A program made the position numbers and the translations under genes. From a virus, in the IMG/VR virus record IMGVR_UViG_3300049825_000283, positions 1 through 38,845 of that record: a stretch of 38,845 nucleotides of DNA; one strand, written 5' to 3'. A model generated the notes under the pieces. That model was given only the letters and a program-made list of their open reading frames with translations, was not told where the DNA came from and did no database searches. Numbering within the stretch: position 1 is the first letter of the stretch; every line of letters starts with the position of its first letter. This document shows, piece after piece, positions 32,671 through 38,233 of this stretch.

Positions 32671-32756
32671 TCCCAACCAAGCCTCAGCGTATCAAGCCAG
32701 ATCAGATACGCCCACATCCCCGCTAGAAACAATCCCCACCCAATGACCCGCTTCAT
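32667..32756 (-). CDS. Small membrane peptide
   Basis: A 29-residue peptide, ATG overlapping the previous stop (ATGA), nearly all hydrophobic (VIGWGLFLAGMWAYLIWL) with a basic start and acidic end. It probably spans the inner membrane once. The chain of overlaps supports it. Confidence 0.45.
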   Translation of the reverse strand: MKRVIGWGLFLAGMWAYLIWLDTLRLGWE

Positions 32757-32899
32757 TTGTTCGCCAACATATATTCCCGGTCAATCTCTTTTTCTTCTTT
32801 CTTATCCCTGATCGTCAACGCACAGATCCACCCCACCAATATGATCGCTACCGCAATCAACCCGAAATCCCCCCGCTCGCTACCAAAACTTCTGCGCAT
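32753..32899 (-). CDS. Small single-span membrane protein
   Basis: The ATG follows ATAGGACGT. The 48 residues have a transmembrane segment (FGLIAVAIILVGWICALTI) and a charged helical tail (RDKKEEKEIDREYM). It starts 20 bases inside the preceding gene. It might be a spanin-like or exclusion protein; the sequence does not tell. Confidence 0.5.
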   Translation of the reverse strand: MRRSFGSERGDFGLIAVAIILVGWICALTIRDKKEEKEIDREYMLANK

Positions 32900-33077
32900 A
32901 CGTCCTATAGGGGTGATCTTTAGCGGGCTTCCATGGCCACGCTGGAGTAGCCATAGAACGGTCCAGGCTTCGTTCTAAGGCGTCCATTCCCAATTTCTTG
33001 ACCCAGGACACGTACTGCCCTTTTAAGCCCTTCTTTCGCTTCGTATCGCTGGCTTTACGATGGCTGTCGTTCATCAT
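32880..33077 (-). CDS. Small basic protein
   Basis: A GAAAGGGGCCC stretch precedes the ATGATG start. The 65 residues are strongly basic at the N-terminus (HRKASDTKRKKGLKGQYVSW) and end with an aromatic tail. It could bind nucleic acid. No family is recognised. Confidence 0.55.
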   Translation of the reverse strand: MMNDSHRKASDTKRKKGLKGQYVSWVKKLGMDALERSLDRSMATPAWPWKPAKDHPYRTYAQKFW

Positions 33078-33123
33078 GGGCCCCTTTCATCTTTAGAACC
33101 ATCACGTCCCACATAAACCGCAT
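33055..33123 (-). CDS. Tiny peptide (uncertain)
   Basis: A 22-residue Met-rich frame (MRFMWDVMVLKM) with a TAGGGAACTG leader that overlaps the next gene's start. Small size makes it doubtful. I list it because it fills the gap between two better-supported genes. Confidence 0.25.
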   Translation of the reverse strand: MRFMWDVMVLKMKGAHDERQPS

Positions 33124-33130
33124 CAGTTCC

Positions 33131-33331
33131 CTAAAGGACAGCTTTGCACCCCTTACACTTATGAACCACCAGACTAGGACTGCCCCCATGTCCAATACTC
33201 AGACTAAATCCCATCGTGTGCTTACAATCCCCTGTTTCAGGGGGAATGTCTTTCACCTCAACGACGGGCTTAGCAACAACCACTTCTTCAACCTTCGCCT
33301 TCTTCGTGTACTTCCGTTTCACCTTTTCCAT
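33131..33331 (-). CDS. Small zinc-binding protein
   Basis: The start has an excellent AAGGAGAAAGGTTT leader. The first half of the 66 residues is Lys/Val-rich and probably disordered; the second half has DCKHTMGF and KCKGCKAV, which could form a small zinc site. Function unknown. A similar architecture recurs in small phage proteins. Confidence 0.6.
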   Translation of the reverse strand: MEKVKRKYTKKAKVEEVVVAKPVVEVKDIPPETGDCKHTMGFSLSIGHGGSPSLVVHKCKGCKAVL

Positions 33332-33439
33332 AAACCTTTCTCCTTAGACCTCTACCCTCTTAACGTCAACACCAACTGCTAGGTTGTGAGGCACGACCCC
33401 TTCATTTAGACCAACACGGCATGTTCGTCTCCGGCGGCA

Positions 33440-33652
33440 CTATCGTGCCTTCTTCGACTCACTACGACAACATCTAGCTTTAGTGTACTCCTCAATAATC
33501 GCATCCAATTCTATAAGCGTTTCTACTAGGTTAAGCACCCCTCTACCTCGGGTATTTGTGTGAAATTTGTGGGGAGGATCAGAACTATCACTATGGGTGG
33601 GAGGGTAAGACACCCTACCCCGGGTGGGGGTACTCTTGCCTCTCAGTCTCAT
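33440..33652 (-). CDS. Hypothetical Arg-rich protein
   Basis: A 70-residue protein. It contains STPTRGRVSYP and HTNTRGRGVLN, a repeated TRGR motif encoded by a GC-rich DNA repeat, then a helical acidic segment (ETLIELDAIIEEYTKARCC). The leader AAGGGCCTAAGCTT is acceptable. A TATAAT box lies 37 bases upstream. No family is recognised. Confidence 0.45.
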   Translation of the reverse strand: MRLRGKSTPTRGRVSYPPTHSDSSDPPHKFHTNTRGRGVLNLVETLIELDAIIEEYTKARCCRSESKKAR

Positions 33653-33784
33653 AAGCTTAGGCCCTTTGTCCTATACAATACAGTACGTATTATAGAGTTG
33701 ATTAATAACACTTCTTGATAACTTCCGATTTCAACAATTAGCTTTCATTTCTAATCAACCTGGTGATTATTAAGGTTTTGAGTG

Positions 33785-34015
33785 CTAACTCTGACCGGAA
33801 GTCCTAGAAATATCTCCTTCTGGGTCTATCCAAACCTTTCTAACCTTTGGGGATTCAGCATCTCCGTTAAAGTATTTGCAGTCCACAATCACCAACCTCT
33901 TGCATTTACACCGTTCGATCCAATTAGAACCATAGTCTGTAGTTTTGTAAGACTTTCTAACGATTGAGTATTTGCAGAAGTGTTTTAGAGGATTGTCTGA
34001 GTTTAGATTATTCAT
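33785..34015 (-). CDS. Hypothetical protein with CKC motif
   Basis: A 76-residue basic protein with HFCKYSIV, ERCKCKRLVIVDCKYFNG and a Trp/Asp-rich end. The cysteine pattern resembles the N-terminal knuckle of small HNH-associated proteins. The leader includes GAAGG ten bases before the ATG. The 132-base stretch below it (33653-33784) is AT-rich and holds a TATAAT box at 33689-33694 (minus) and an inverted GTTGATTA/TAATCAAC pair. Confidence 0.45.
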   Translation of the reverse strand: MNNLNSDNPLKHFCKYSIVRKSYKTTDYGSNWIERCKCKRLVIVDCKYFNGDAESPKVRKVWIDPEGDISRTSGQS

Positions 34016-34193
34016 TTAACGACAGCCTTCGGCAGAGTGGTAAAAGTTCCCCTCCAACGTCTTTATACGTTGATGGTTCCCCGTTCGTTGACTGGTTAGC
34101 TTTTGCATCTGCTGAGTTTATCCATGCACCGCAATTCGTGTTCGATGGATGCTCTACGATCCTCTGTACTTTAGCTCAGTTGTCTGACGGGTG
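34016..34193. other. Intergenic stretch without supported gene
   Basis: This 178-base stretch between the HNH gene and the CKC-motif gene has no convincing frame with a ribosome site. Fragments such as TAGCTCAGTTGT and GGCAGAGTGGTA look like tRNA D-arms, but no cloverleaf can be built from either. It may be the decayed remains of a tRNA or mobile insert. Confidence 0.4.
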
Positions 34194-34610
34194 CTAATCC
34201 CCTGGTTCTTGCAAAGACTCGACAAGGTTAGCTCGCGTCTGTTTGTTTGTCAAGTGGGGGCAATGTTCACGACGACGTTCTCCGTAATTACAATTCATGC
34301 ACAAGATTCTCAGATCATCGGGATAATTAAAATCCACAATCCATTTATAAAACGCTGTTCCGAGCCCAGTCATTTTCCTATGCTCTTTCCCGTTCTTCTT
34401 CAAATGGTCAATGGTTAAGAAGGCTTCCTCACTCTCACCACAACAAGCACATTCCATCCCATAATGAGCAAAAACCATCCCCTTGAAGCGCCGCATTCTC
34501 TCTCTCTGCCTCTTATGTAATCGCTCCGCGTTAGCTTTATTCCATGCCTTGGCACGAGCTAATCTAATCTCTCTATTCTTCAGATAATACGCCTTATCGT
34601 CAAATACCAT
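34194..34610 (-). CDS. HNH endonuclease
   Basis: I start at MVFDDK, which has GGAAGG seven bases upstream. The 138 residues hold a basic helical N-terminus, then CACCGE, LTIDHL with Asp-His (68-69), FYKWI, YPDDLRILCMNCNYG and a basic end. That is the zinc-containing HNH fold of phage free-standing or homing nucleases (Cys54/57 and Cys104/107). It is the first gene of the minus-strand cluster and may be a mobile gene. Confidence 0.8.
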   Translation of the reverse strand: MVFDDKAYYLKNREIRLARAKAWNKANAERLHKRQRERMRRFKGMVFAHYGMECACCGESEEAFLTIDHLKKNGKEHRKMTGLGTAFYKWIVDFNYPDDLRILCMNCNYGERRREHCPHLTNKQTRANLVESLQEPGD

Positions 34611-34654
34611 TATCACACCTTCCTTATAGATAATTAACTGGTCACTATCATATC

Positions 34655-34683
34655 ATTATCAGACCCTCCGTCGATCATTTCAA
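34655..34683 (-). promoter_or_regulatory. Promoter for minus-strand small-gene cluster
   Basis: TTGAAA (34678-34683), a 17-base spacer and GATAAT (34655-34660) read on the minus strand, both near consensus. Transcription would start about 40 bases before the HNH gene. It is divergent from the plus-strand early promoter, as in many phage control regions. Confidence 0.6.
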
Positions 34684-34731
34684 CCCATTATAGGCCCTTT
34701 GATTCATATTTATATCACCTTATAAAATAAC

Positions 34732-34760
34732 TTGACATATTATCCTGCTCCTGCTATCCT
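34732..34760 (+). promoter_or_regulatory. Early rightward promoter
   Basis: A consensus TTGACA (34732-34737) is followed after 17 bases by TATCCT (34755-34760). Transcription would begin near 34767. It drives the chain of tiny genes and ends, in the absence of antitermination, at the tandem terminators near 37.35 kb. The surrounding DNA is AT-rich. Confidence 0.7.
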
Positions 34761-34799
34761 TGACTCATGAAAGCCACTAACCAACGGGAGGATCAGACG

Positions 34800-35024
34800 A
34801 TGAAAAGCCGACCTACTAATCTACTAACGAATTCACTAGGAGAAATAAAAATGAATGAAGCGGATCGAATAAATGAAGCCATGATCGAATCATTAAAGCT
34901 TGACCTAGAAAAATATGAACTTCTACGGAAGGGACTTCGTGGGGATCAGGTATCACAGGCTAACGCTCAAGTCGCTATTGAGATTAAACGGACCTTACGC
35001 CGACTAACCCAAGAGGTGGCCTAA
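34800..35024 (+). CDS. First early gene, small helical protein
   Basis: The frame has three in-frame ATGs: 34767 (at the likely transcription start), 34800 (GGGAGG eight bases before) and 34851 (AGGAG eight bases before). I report 34800 (74 residues); 34851 would give 57 residues. The conserved-looking part is helical and charged (EADRINEAMIESLKLDLEKY). Two good ribosome sites suggest two forms or a leader-like extension. No family is recognised. Confidence 0.6.
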   Translation: MKSRPTNLLTNSLGEIKMNEADRINEAMIESLKLDLEKYELLRKGLRGDQVSQANAQVAIEIKRTLRRLTQEVA

Positions 35025-35025
35025 C

Positions 35026-35214
35026 ATGATCAAGACCGGAGCTAAAAAAATGTATCGGTTCGATCAGCCAACATGGCAAGGATGGATCGAGGTTCGCAAT
35101 GTCGGAGGGTATGAGAAGCTTTATCGGGAGTACTTCCCCGTTCACAGGATCAGCCTAGAGGATGCCAAGCAGGATGCTCAACGCATGGTTAGCAATATCA
35201 AGGAGGCCATCTAA
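35026..35214 (+). CDS. Small early protein
   Basis: A 62-residue basic protein with several aromatic residues (MYRFDQPTWQGWIEVRNVGG). It follows the first gene after one base; GAGGTGG is the ribosome site. It looks like a compact alpha/beta mini-protein. Function unknown. Confidence 0.6.
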   Translation: MIKTGAKKMYRFDQPTWQGWIEVRNVGGYEKLYREYFPVHRISLEDAKQDAQRMVSNIKEAI

Positions 35215-35357
35215 TGCTTAGAAAACTAATCGCCATCCTCATCCTCGTTGCCTGGTGGATATGCCTAGACTATGCCTTGCTTCATGCTGAGGACATCACT
35301 ACAGCCGGACAGACCCACGCCGACACTGAGCCTTTCTATAAGGGGGCCACACAATGA
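35214..35357 (+). CDS. Small membrane or exported protein
   Basis: The ATG overlaps the preceding stop (TAATG) and follows AAGGAGG. The 47 residues begin MLRKLIAILILVAWWICL, a membrane anchor or signal, followed by a short hydrophilic tail (EDITTAGQTHADTEP). It could anchor in the inner membrane with the tail in the periplasm. Too short for a family call. Confidence 0.5.
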   Translation: MLRKLIAILILVAWWICLDYALLHAEDITTAGQTHADTEPFYKGATQ

Positions 35358-35458
35358 ACCGCCCCCAAGCCATCCTTGAGCTGTTTTGGCGGGAACAAAT
35401 CGTGATCGAGGAAAACGCCGTCTTTTTACCCATTCAATATGTTCTACTTGTAAGCTAG
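35354..35458 (+). CDS. Hypothetical 34-residue protein
   Basis: It starts at ATGA of the previous gene, with AAGGGGGCC nearby as ribosome site. The product is amphipathic (MNRPQAILELFWREQIVIEE) and ends hydrophobic. Its last bases overlap the next promoter. I recognise no family. Confidence 0.4.
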   Translation: MNRPQAILELFWREQIVIEENAVFLPIQYVLLVS

Positions 35459-35476
35459 GCTGTTATAAGCTAGGAT
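35448..35476 (+). promoter_or_regulatory. Internal early promoter candidate
   Basis: TTGTAA (35448-35453) and TAGGAT (35471-35476) are 17 bases apart. They sit in a 15-base-spaced direct repeat of TAAGCTAGG (35451 and 35466), which could be an operator or mere duplication. An AT-rich leader with CGGAGG follows before the next gene. Confidence 0.4.
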
Positions 35477-35502
35477 AAAATATCTTAATAAACGGAGGAT
35501 TC

Positions 35503-35691
35503 ATGCAAACGAAAAAGCAGAACTGGATCAGCATTACTGTACCGCTGGGCGGGATCGACATAGCCCAAGAAAGGCGCGGAGCGTATGAAGCGGAAGCTCT
35601 AGCATCAGGAAAGAAGCTCGCCGCATGGTGTCGTGAAACGTTAGACAAAGCCGCCAAGTTCAACGGGAAGGCGGTCGTTGAACATGAGTGA
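35503..35691 (+). CDS. Small early protein
   Basis: A CGGAGGATTC leader gives strong initiation. The 62 residues begin with a beta-strand (NWISITVPLGGIDIAQ) and continue as a helix with a single cysteine (LAAWCRETLDKAAKF), a shape like a ribbon-helix-helix-type DNA-binding domain. That similarity is weak, so no function is assigned. Confidence 0.6.
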   Translation: MQTKKQNWISITVPLGGIDIAQERRGAYEAEALASGKKLAAWCRETLDKAAKFNGKAVVEHE

Positions 35692-35815
35692 CTATGCCCG
35701 TTGTCCCCATTGCCATAAACCCATGCACAAAGAAATCGGGTTTTCGCTTCCTACGTGGGTATGCGAAACGCACGGAAGTATTTCGTTCTGTGAAGATGAG
35801 ATTGAAGCCGCCTAG
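35684..35815 (+). CDS. Small zinc-ribbon protein
   Basis: The ATG overlaps the previous stop region. The 43 residues are MSDYARCPHCHKPMHKEIG onward, then VCETHGSISFCED, giving CxxC...C-x6-C spacing of a zinc ribbon. The ribosome site is weak, but the cysteine pattern supports a real gene. A longer frame read out of phase here lacks such a pattern. Confidence 0.55.
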   Translation: MSDYARCPHCHKPMHKEIGFSLPTWVCETHGSISFCEDEIEAA

Positions 35816-35849
35816 AACAAACGCTAGTAGGCCTGGGAGGGCCAAACCT

Positions 35850-36023
35850 ATGCCAAATGGGGATAAGTACCAAATAGAGGACTTGACCGCTAAAACCGAA
35901 GCCTGGGCCGCTGACATCATGGACGCTGTGCAATCAGCGGATTATCTCCATACGAAACTAGGCCATTCGGTCCGAGTCACCAACATGGACACGATGGCTG
36001 AGTTCAAATGGGGGTTGCAATGA
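35850..36023 (+). CDS. Small early protein
   Basis: I use the ATG at 35850, which has GGGAGGG eight bases upstream, rather than ATGs earlier in the frame that overlap the zinc-ribbon gene. The 57 residues are acidic and helical (YQIEDLTAKTEAWAADIMDA) with a short C-terminal beta-strand (FKWGLQ). No family is recognised. Confidence 0.6.
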   Translation: MPNGDKYQIEDLTAKTEAWAADIMDAVQSADYLHTKLGHSVRVTNMDTMAEFKWGLQ

Positions 36024-36286
36024 GAATCACACAAACCGACCGCGCCGCCGTCCATGATCTCATGGATTGTTTTTTAGATTCGTGCGATAGGCACTATTGC
36101 AAAACGCACCGTCTTTTGTGGCGTTCTTGTGAAACCGCTATCAAAACAATGGAAGGGGATCGAGAAATCGGGCTCCATGTAATTTATGAAATGGCCGGAT
36201 GTCCGGATTGTGAATCAGAGGACCATACTCGCGCAAAGCATTACGAAAACTGGAGGAAAAACCGTGACCTTAAACCAACTCTATAG
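36020..36286 (+). CDS. Cysteine/histidine-rich small protein
   Basis: I start at MRITQTD, overlapping the prior stop by four bases (ATGA). The 88 residues contain CFLDSCDRHYCKTH, then CPDCESEDHTRAKHYENW, both metal-type clusters. It probably folds around one or two zinc ions. Function unknown. Confidence 0.6.
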   Translation: MRITQTDRAAVHDLMDCFLDSCDRHYCKTHRLLWRSCETAIKTMEGDREIGLHVIYEMAGCPDCESEDHTRAKHYENWRKNRDLKPTL

Positions 36287-36542
36287 TTCCAGCATGAAGC
36301 CTGACCCGGACCGCCCAACCATCGAAATCAAACTAGCGCAACTCTACGCGCTAAAAGACGAGATGATTTTCAAAGCCGATCAGGCCGCGCTACGGGTCCA
36401 GCATTATGCCGAGGAGCTGGAATCCATCGAAGCGCAGATCGACCATTTCGAGGATGCTAAGGCCAGAGCCAATATGCGCCGACAGTCAGGCTCCTGGTTA
36501 GAGGCCGAGCTTAATCGCTGGCTCAGGAAGCTTGACTCATGA
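36264..36542 (+). CDS. Helical coiled-coil protein
   Basis: GTG at 36264 has GGAGG seven bases upstream, which I prefer over an ATG at 36186 that would overlap the previous gene. The 92 residues are largely an Ala/Glu coiled coil (AALRVQHYAEELESIEAQID) with a basic end. It is coupled to the next gene by ATGA. Confidence 0.6.
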   Translation: MTLNQLYSSSMKPDPDRPTIEIKLAQLYALKDEMIFKADQAALRVQHYAEELESIEAQIDHFEDAKARANMRRQSGSWLEAELNRWLRKLDS

Positions 36543-36727
36543 AAAGCGCGCTAGGCAACCTCCTTGAGCAATCCATCATTGCCCTGATGCTCCTTGAACG
36601 CTTAGACCCTGAGAGTTTTACTGTCACTAAGCGCGAATTACGCAAGGCGATCAAAGAAGCCCAAATCAATGAGAAGCGGTACTTCATGTTCTATGAAGGC
36701 GTTGAACGCGGGAAGAAAAAGCGATGA
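36539..36727 (+). CDS. Small helical protein
   Basis: A 62-residue protein joined to both neighbours by ATGA overlaps. It is helical and basic toward the end (FTVTKRELRKAIKEAQINEK, then RGKKKR). No specific motif. A host-interaction or regulatory role is possible. Confidence 0.6.
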   Translation: MKSALGNLLEQSIIALMLLERLDPESFTVTKRELRKAIKEAQINEKRYFMFYEGVERGKKKR

Positions 36728-36909
36728 AACTCCTCGAACGGATCATCAGCAAACTAAGGAAACCAGTACCAGAAGAAATCTGCTTCTACAACCACCACAA
36801 CTGGTCTAAATGGGCTCCACAAGAATTAGAAGATTCCGGCGAACACACCGCCTTAATGAAGACCCGTAAATGCGCTGATTGCGGCCTCAAGCAAAAGAGG
36901 TTCGCATGA
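36724..36909 (+). CDS. Small protein with C-terminal zinc knuckle
   Basis: The 61 residues have a basic helix at the start (LLERIISKLRKPVPEE), a His-rich stretch (CFYNHHNWSKW) and CADCG near the end, likely one zinc site. It overlaps the next gene by four bases. Function unknown. Confidence 0.6.
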   Translation: MKLLERIISKLRKPVPEEICFYNHHNWSKWAPQELEDSGEHTALMKTRKCADCGLKQKRFA

Positions 36910-37133
36910 CCCAGACCGACCAACTAAAAGAAATGTTCCGGCTAAATGGATATCGCTTAACCTTGGGATACTTACTAAGTCACCCATCAGGCATCGGATA
37001 CAAGAGCGTTTCCCGTATGGCTGACCTTAGAAAAAAAGGCTGGCACATCATCTTCACGAAAGGCAAAACCCCTAGCGACAATACTTACACCGCTTTCACC
37101 CCACAAACCGACGGACAAATGAGGCTTATCTAA
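36906..37133 (+). CDS. Winged-helix-like small protein
   Basis: I start at MTQTDQ, the ATGA overlap. The 75 residues show helices followed by MADLRKKGWHIIFTKG and a short beta wing, the pattern of small phage winged-helix proteins that contain 'R..DLRKKGY.I'. It may regulate or help replication, by family analogy. Its C-terminus is near the lipoprotein gene. Confidence 0.6.
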   Translation: MTQTDQLKEMFRLNGYRLTLGYLLSHPSGIGYKSVSRMADLRKKGWHIIFTKGKTPSDNTYTAFTPQTDGQMRLI

Positions 37134-37244
37134 ATGAAATACATGCTCGCTTCAATTCTCTTAGCTAGTCTCGCGGGGTGCGCCACCTACCCTCTTCCTA
37201 ATTCCCTGGGATGTACGGGGATAGAGCCAGGGACTTGCCGATGA
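37134..37244 (+). CDS. Small lipoprotein
   Basis: A 36-residue protein, first residues MKYMLASILLASLAGCATYP. This is a classic lipoprotein signal with the lipobox L-A-G-C, Cys16 being the lipidated residue. The mature part would be only about 20 residues with two further cysteines. It lies one codon past the winged-helix gene. Small phage lipoproteins often block receptors or act as outer-membrane spanins; position in the early arm favours an exclusion role. Confidence 0.6.
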   Translation: MKYMLASILLASLAGCATYPLPNSLGCTGIEPGTCR

Positions 37245-37282
37245 AAAATAGTTCTTGCATTGTTTGTAAAGGAATCCAATAA
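37241..37282 (+). CDS. Very short CxxC peptide (uncertain)
   Basis: A 13-residue frame (MKNSSCIVCKGIQ) that overlaps the lipoprotein stop (ATGA), follows AGGGAC and whose stop overlaps the next ATG (TAATG). The chain of overlaps is suggestive, but the size is minimal. Confidence 0.25.
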   Translation: MKNSSCIVCKGIQ

Positions 37283-37443
37283 TGCTTGCAAATGGTGAGA
37301 GCGAATGGAACTTCTTTACACGACCGACGCGACTAATCGCGGACGGTCTTTTTTATTGCCCTCACCTAGGTTGCTCTCACCAGATCTTCCTAGCTCTGAG
37401 GGCACTTCTTTTTTCTAATGATCGGGTTCTATCCAATGCCTAG
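37282..37443 (+). CDS. Leader frame spanning two terminators (uncertain)
   Basis: A 53-residue frame with AAAGGA before its ATG. It runs across both terminator hairpins and ends at the start region of the initiator gene (its TAG lies inside the overlap with ATG 37436). Translation could keep the hairpins open. Composition is unremarkable (FFTRPTRLIADGLFYC), so it may be a regulatory leader rather than a functional protein. Confidence 0.35.
   Translation: MLANGESEWNFFTRPTRLIADGLFYCPHLGCSHQIFLALRALLFSNDRVLSNA
37294..37381 (+). promoter_or_regulatory. Alternative stem enclosing the first terminator
   Basis: GGTGAGAGC (37294-37302) is exactly complementary to GCTCTCACC (37373-37381). Forming this stem would enclose the first terminator and occupy the loop of the second. 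GGTGAG could also pair with CTCACC at 37361-37366. The arrangement suggests a switch between mutually exclusive folds. Confidence 0.5.
37322..37354 (+). terminator. First intrinsic terminator
   Basis: GACCG (37322-37326) pairs with CGGTC (37344-37348) and CGCGA (37328-37332) with TCGCG (37337-37341), loop CTAA, followed by six Ts (37349-37354). It is a strong textbook-type terminator at the end of the early tiny genes. Confidence 0.85.
37357..37414 (+). terminator. Second terminator-like hairpin
   Basis: TGCCCTCA (37357-37364) pairs with TGAGGGCA (37397-37404), with inner CTAGG/CCTAG (37366-37370 and 37389-37393), and six Ts at 37409-37414. It ends three bases before the initiator ATG at 37418. 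The GAGGG that could serve as a ribosome site is locked inside the stem. Confidence 0.65.
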
Positions 37444-38233
37444 AGACTTAGCGGAAAACATCGAAACACTTCTAGCCGGTGATGACTTCAAACTGTTTCA
37501 TCATCTGATTCGCCGCGCATCATTCAAAGACACAATGGCATGCAAAAAGGGATGGCTTTTCGATAGCCTGGAAGGTCTTTCTGAGCGCACAAACCTTGGT
37601 CTTAAAACAGTCCGAAACGGGCTAAGACGCCTTGAAAAATTCAATCTAATTTCAGTAAATCGGGCACAAAGAAGGCACGATATTTGCATCTTAAATTACG
37701 ATCAATTCAATTTATCAATTAAAGAACGGGCACAAGATGGGCACGAGACGGGCACACAAGGGGCACCGTTAGAAGAAGTAAAGACGTTAAGAAGGGAAGA
37801 AAAAACAACTTCTTATGTGCCTAGCGGCACAAAGGAACAGGTTTCGCTTCGCTTCATAAAGCCAACGGCGGAAGAGGCAACGACCTATGCCCGTAGTTTG
37901 TCGTTTCGATTAGATGGCGCGGCGTTCTGCGACTTCTACGAGTCTAAGGGATGGAAGGTTGGCAGTACCCCAATGAAGGACTGGAAAGCGGCAGTTCGGA
38001 CTTGGAAGAGAAAGCACCAGGAGAGTAAACCCTATGCATCCCATGGTAGCAAGAGCATTGACGAACAGGTTGCTGAACGCAGACGAACGGAAAGGACTAC
38101 GAGCCTTGGAAAAGTCGCTTCCGCAGGGGAGATACTTGCAGGGCTACGAAATATGCCAAATGTTCAATCTGCACCCAGAACCGATCCCGGAGCAGGAGAC
38201 GGAACATCTCCAATTCCTCTGGCAGGAATATGA
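37418..38233 (+). CDS. Replication initiator (lambda-O-like)
   Basis: The 271 residues contain a winged-helix domain (51-80, LEGLSERTNLGLKTVRNGLR) like that of phage replication initiators and a C-terminal helical domain (168-199, FYESKGWKVGSTPMKDWKAA) of the DnaD/DnaT-like type. It probably binds the iterons inside its own gene and recruits the host helicase loader. No good ribosome site precedes ATG 37418 or the ATG at 37436. It overlaps the next gene by 200 bases in another frame. Confidence 0.75.
   Translation: MIGFYPMPRDLAENIETLLAGDDFKLFHHLIRRASFKDTMACKKGWLFDSLEGLSERTNLGLKTVRNGLRRLEKFNLISVNRAQRRHDICILNYDQFNLSIKERAQDGHETGTQGAPLEEVKTLRREEKTTSYVPSGTKEQVSLRFIKPTAEEATTYARSLSFRLDGAAFCDFYESKGWKVGSTPMKDWKAAVRTWKRKHQESKPYASHGSKSIDEQVAERRRTERTTSLGKVASAGEILAGLRNMPNVQSAPRTDPGAGDGTSPIPLAGI
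37662..37766 (+). repeat. Probable origin: 11-bp-phased GGGCAC iterons and AT-rich tract
   Basis: GGGCAC or AGGCAC occurs at 37662, 37673, 37728, 37739, 37750 and 37761. The spacing is exactly 11 bases within each cluster and 55 bases between clusters, so all are on one face of the helix. Between the two clusters lies an AT-rich stretch (about 37679-37724). The position inside the initiator gene matches the lambda origin inside gene O. Confidence 0.7.

Noticed and set aside
33697-33759. GTTGATTA/TAATCAAC inverted repeat as an attachment or integration site
   Set aside because: No integrase, excisionase or repressor is recognisable in the window, and the arms are only eight bases long.
34020-34200. 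tRNA-like fragments on the plus strand (GGCAGAGTGGTA and TAGCTCAGTTGT)
   Set aside because: I could not build an acceptor stem, anticodon arm and T-arm from either fragment; only D-arm-like text is present.
35688-35849. N-terminal extension of the small gene ending at 36023
   Set aside because: It overlaps the zinc-ribbon frame 35684-35815; the ATG at 35850 has a much better ribosome site.
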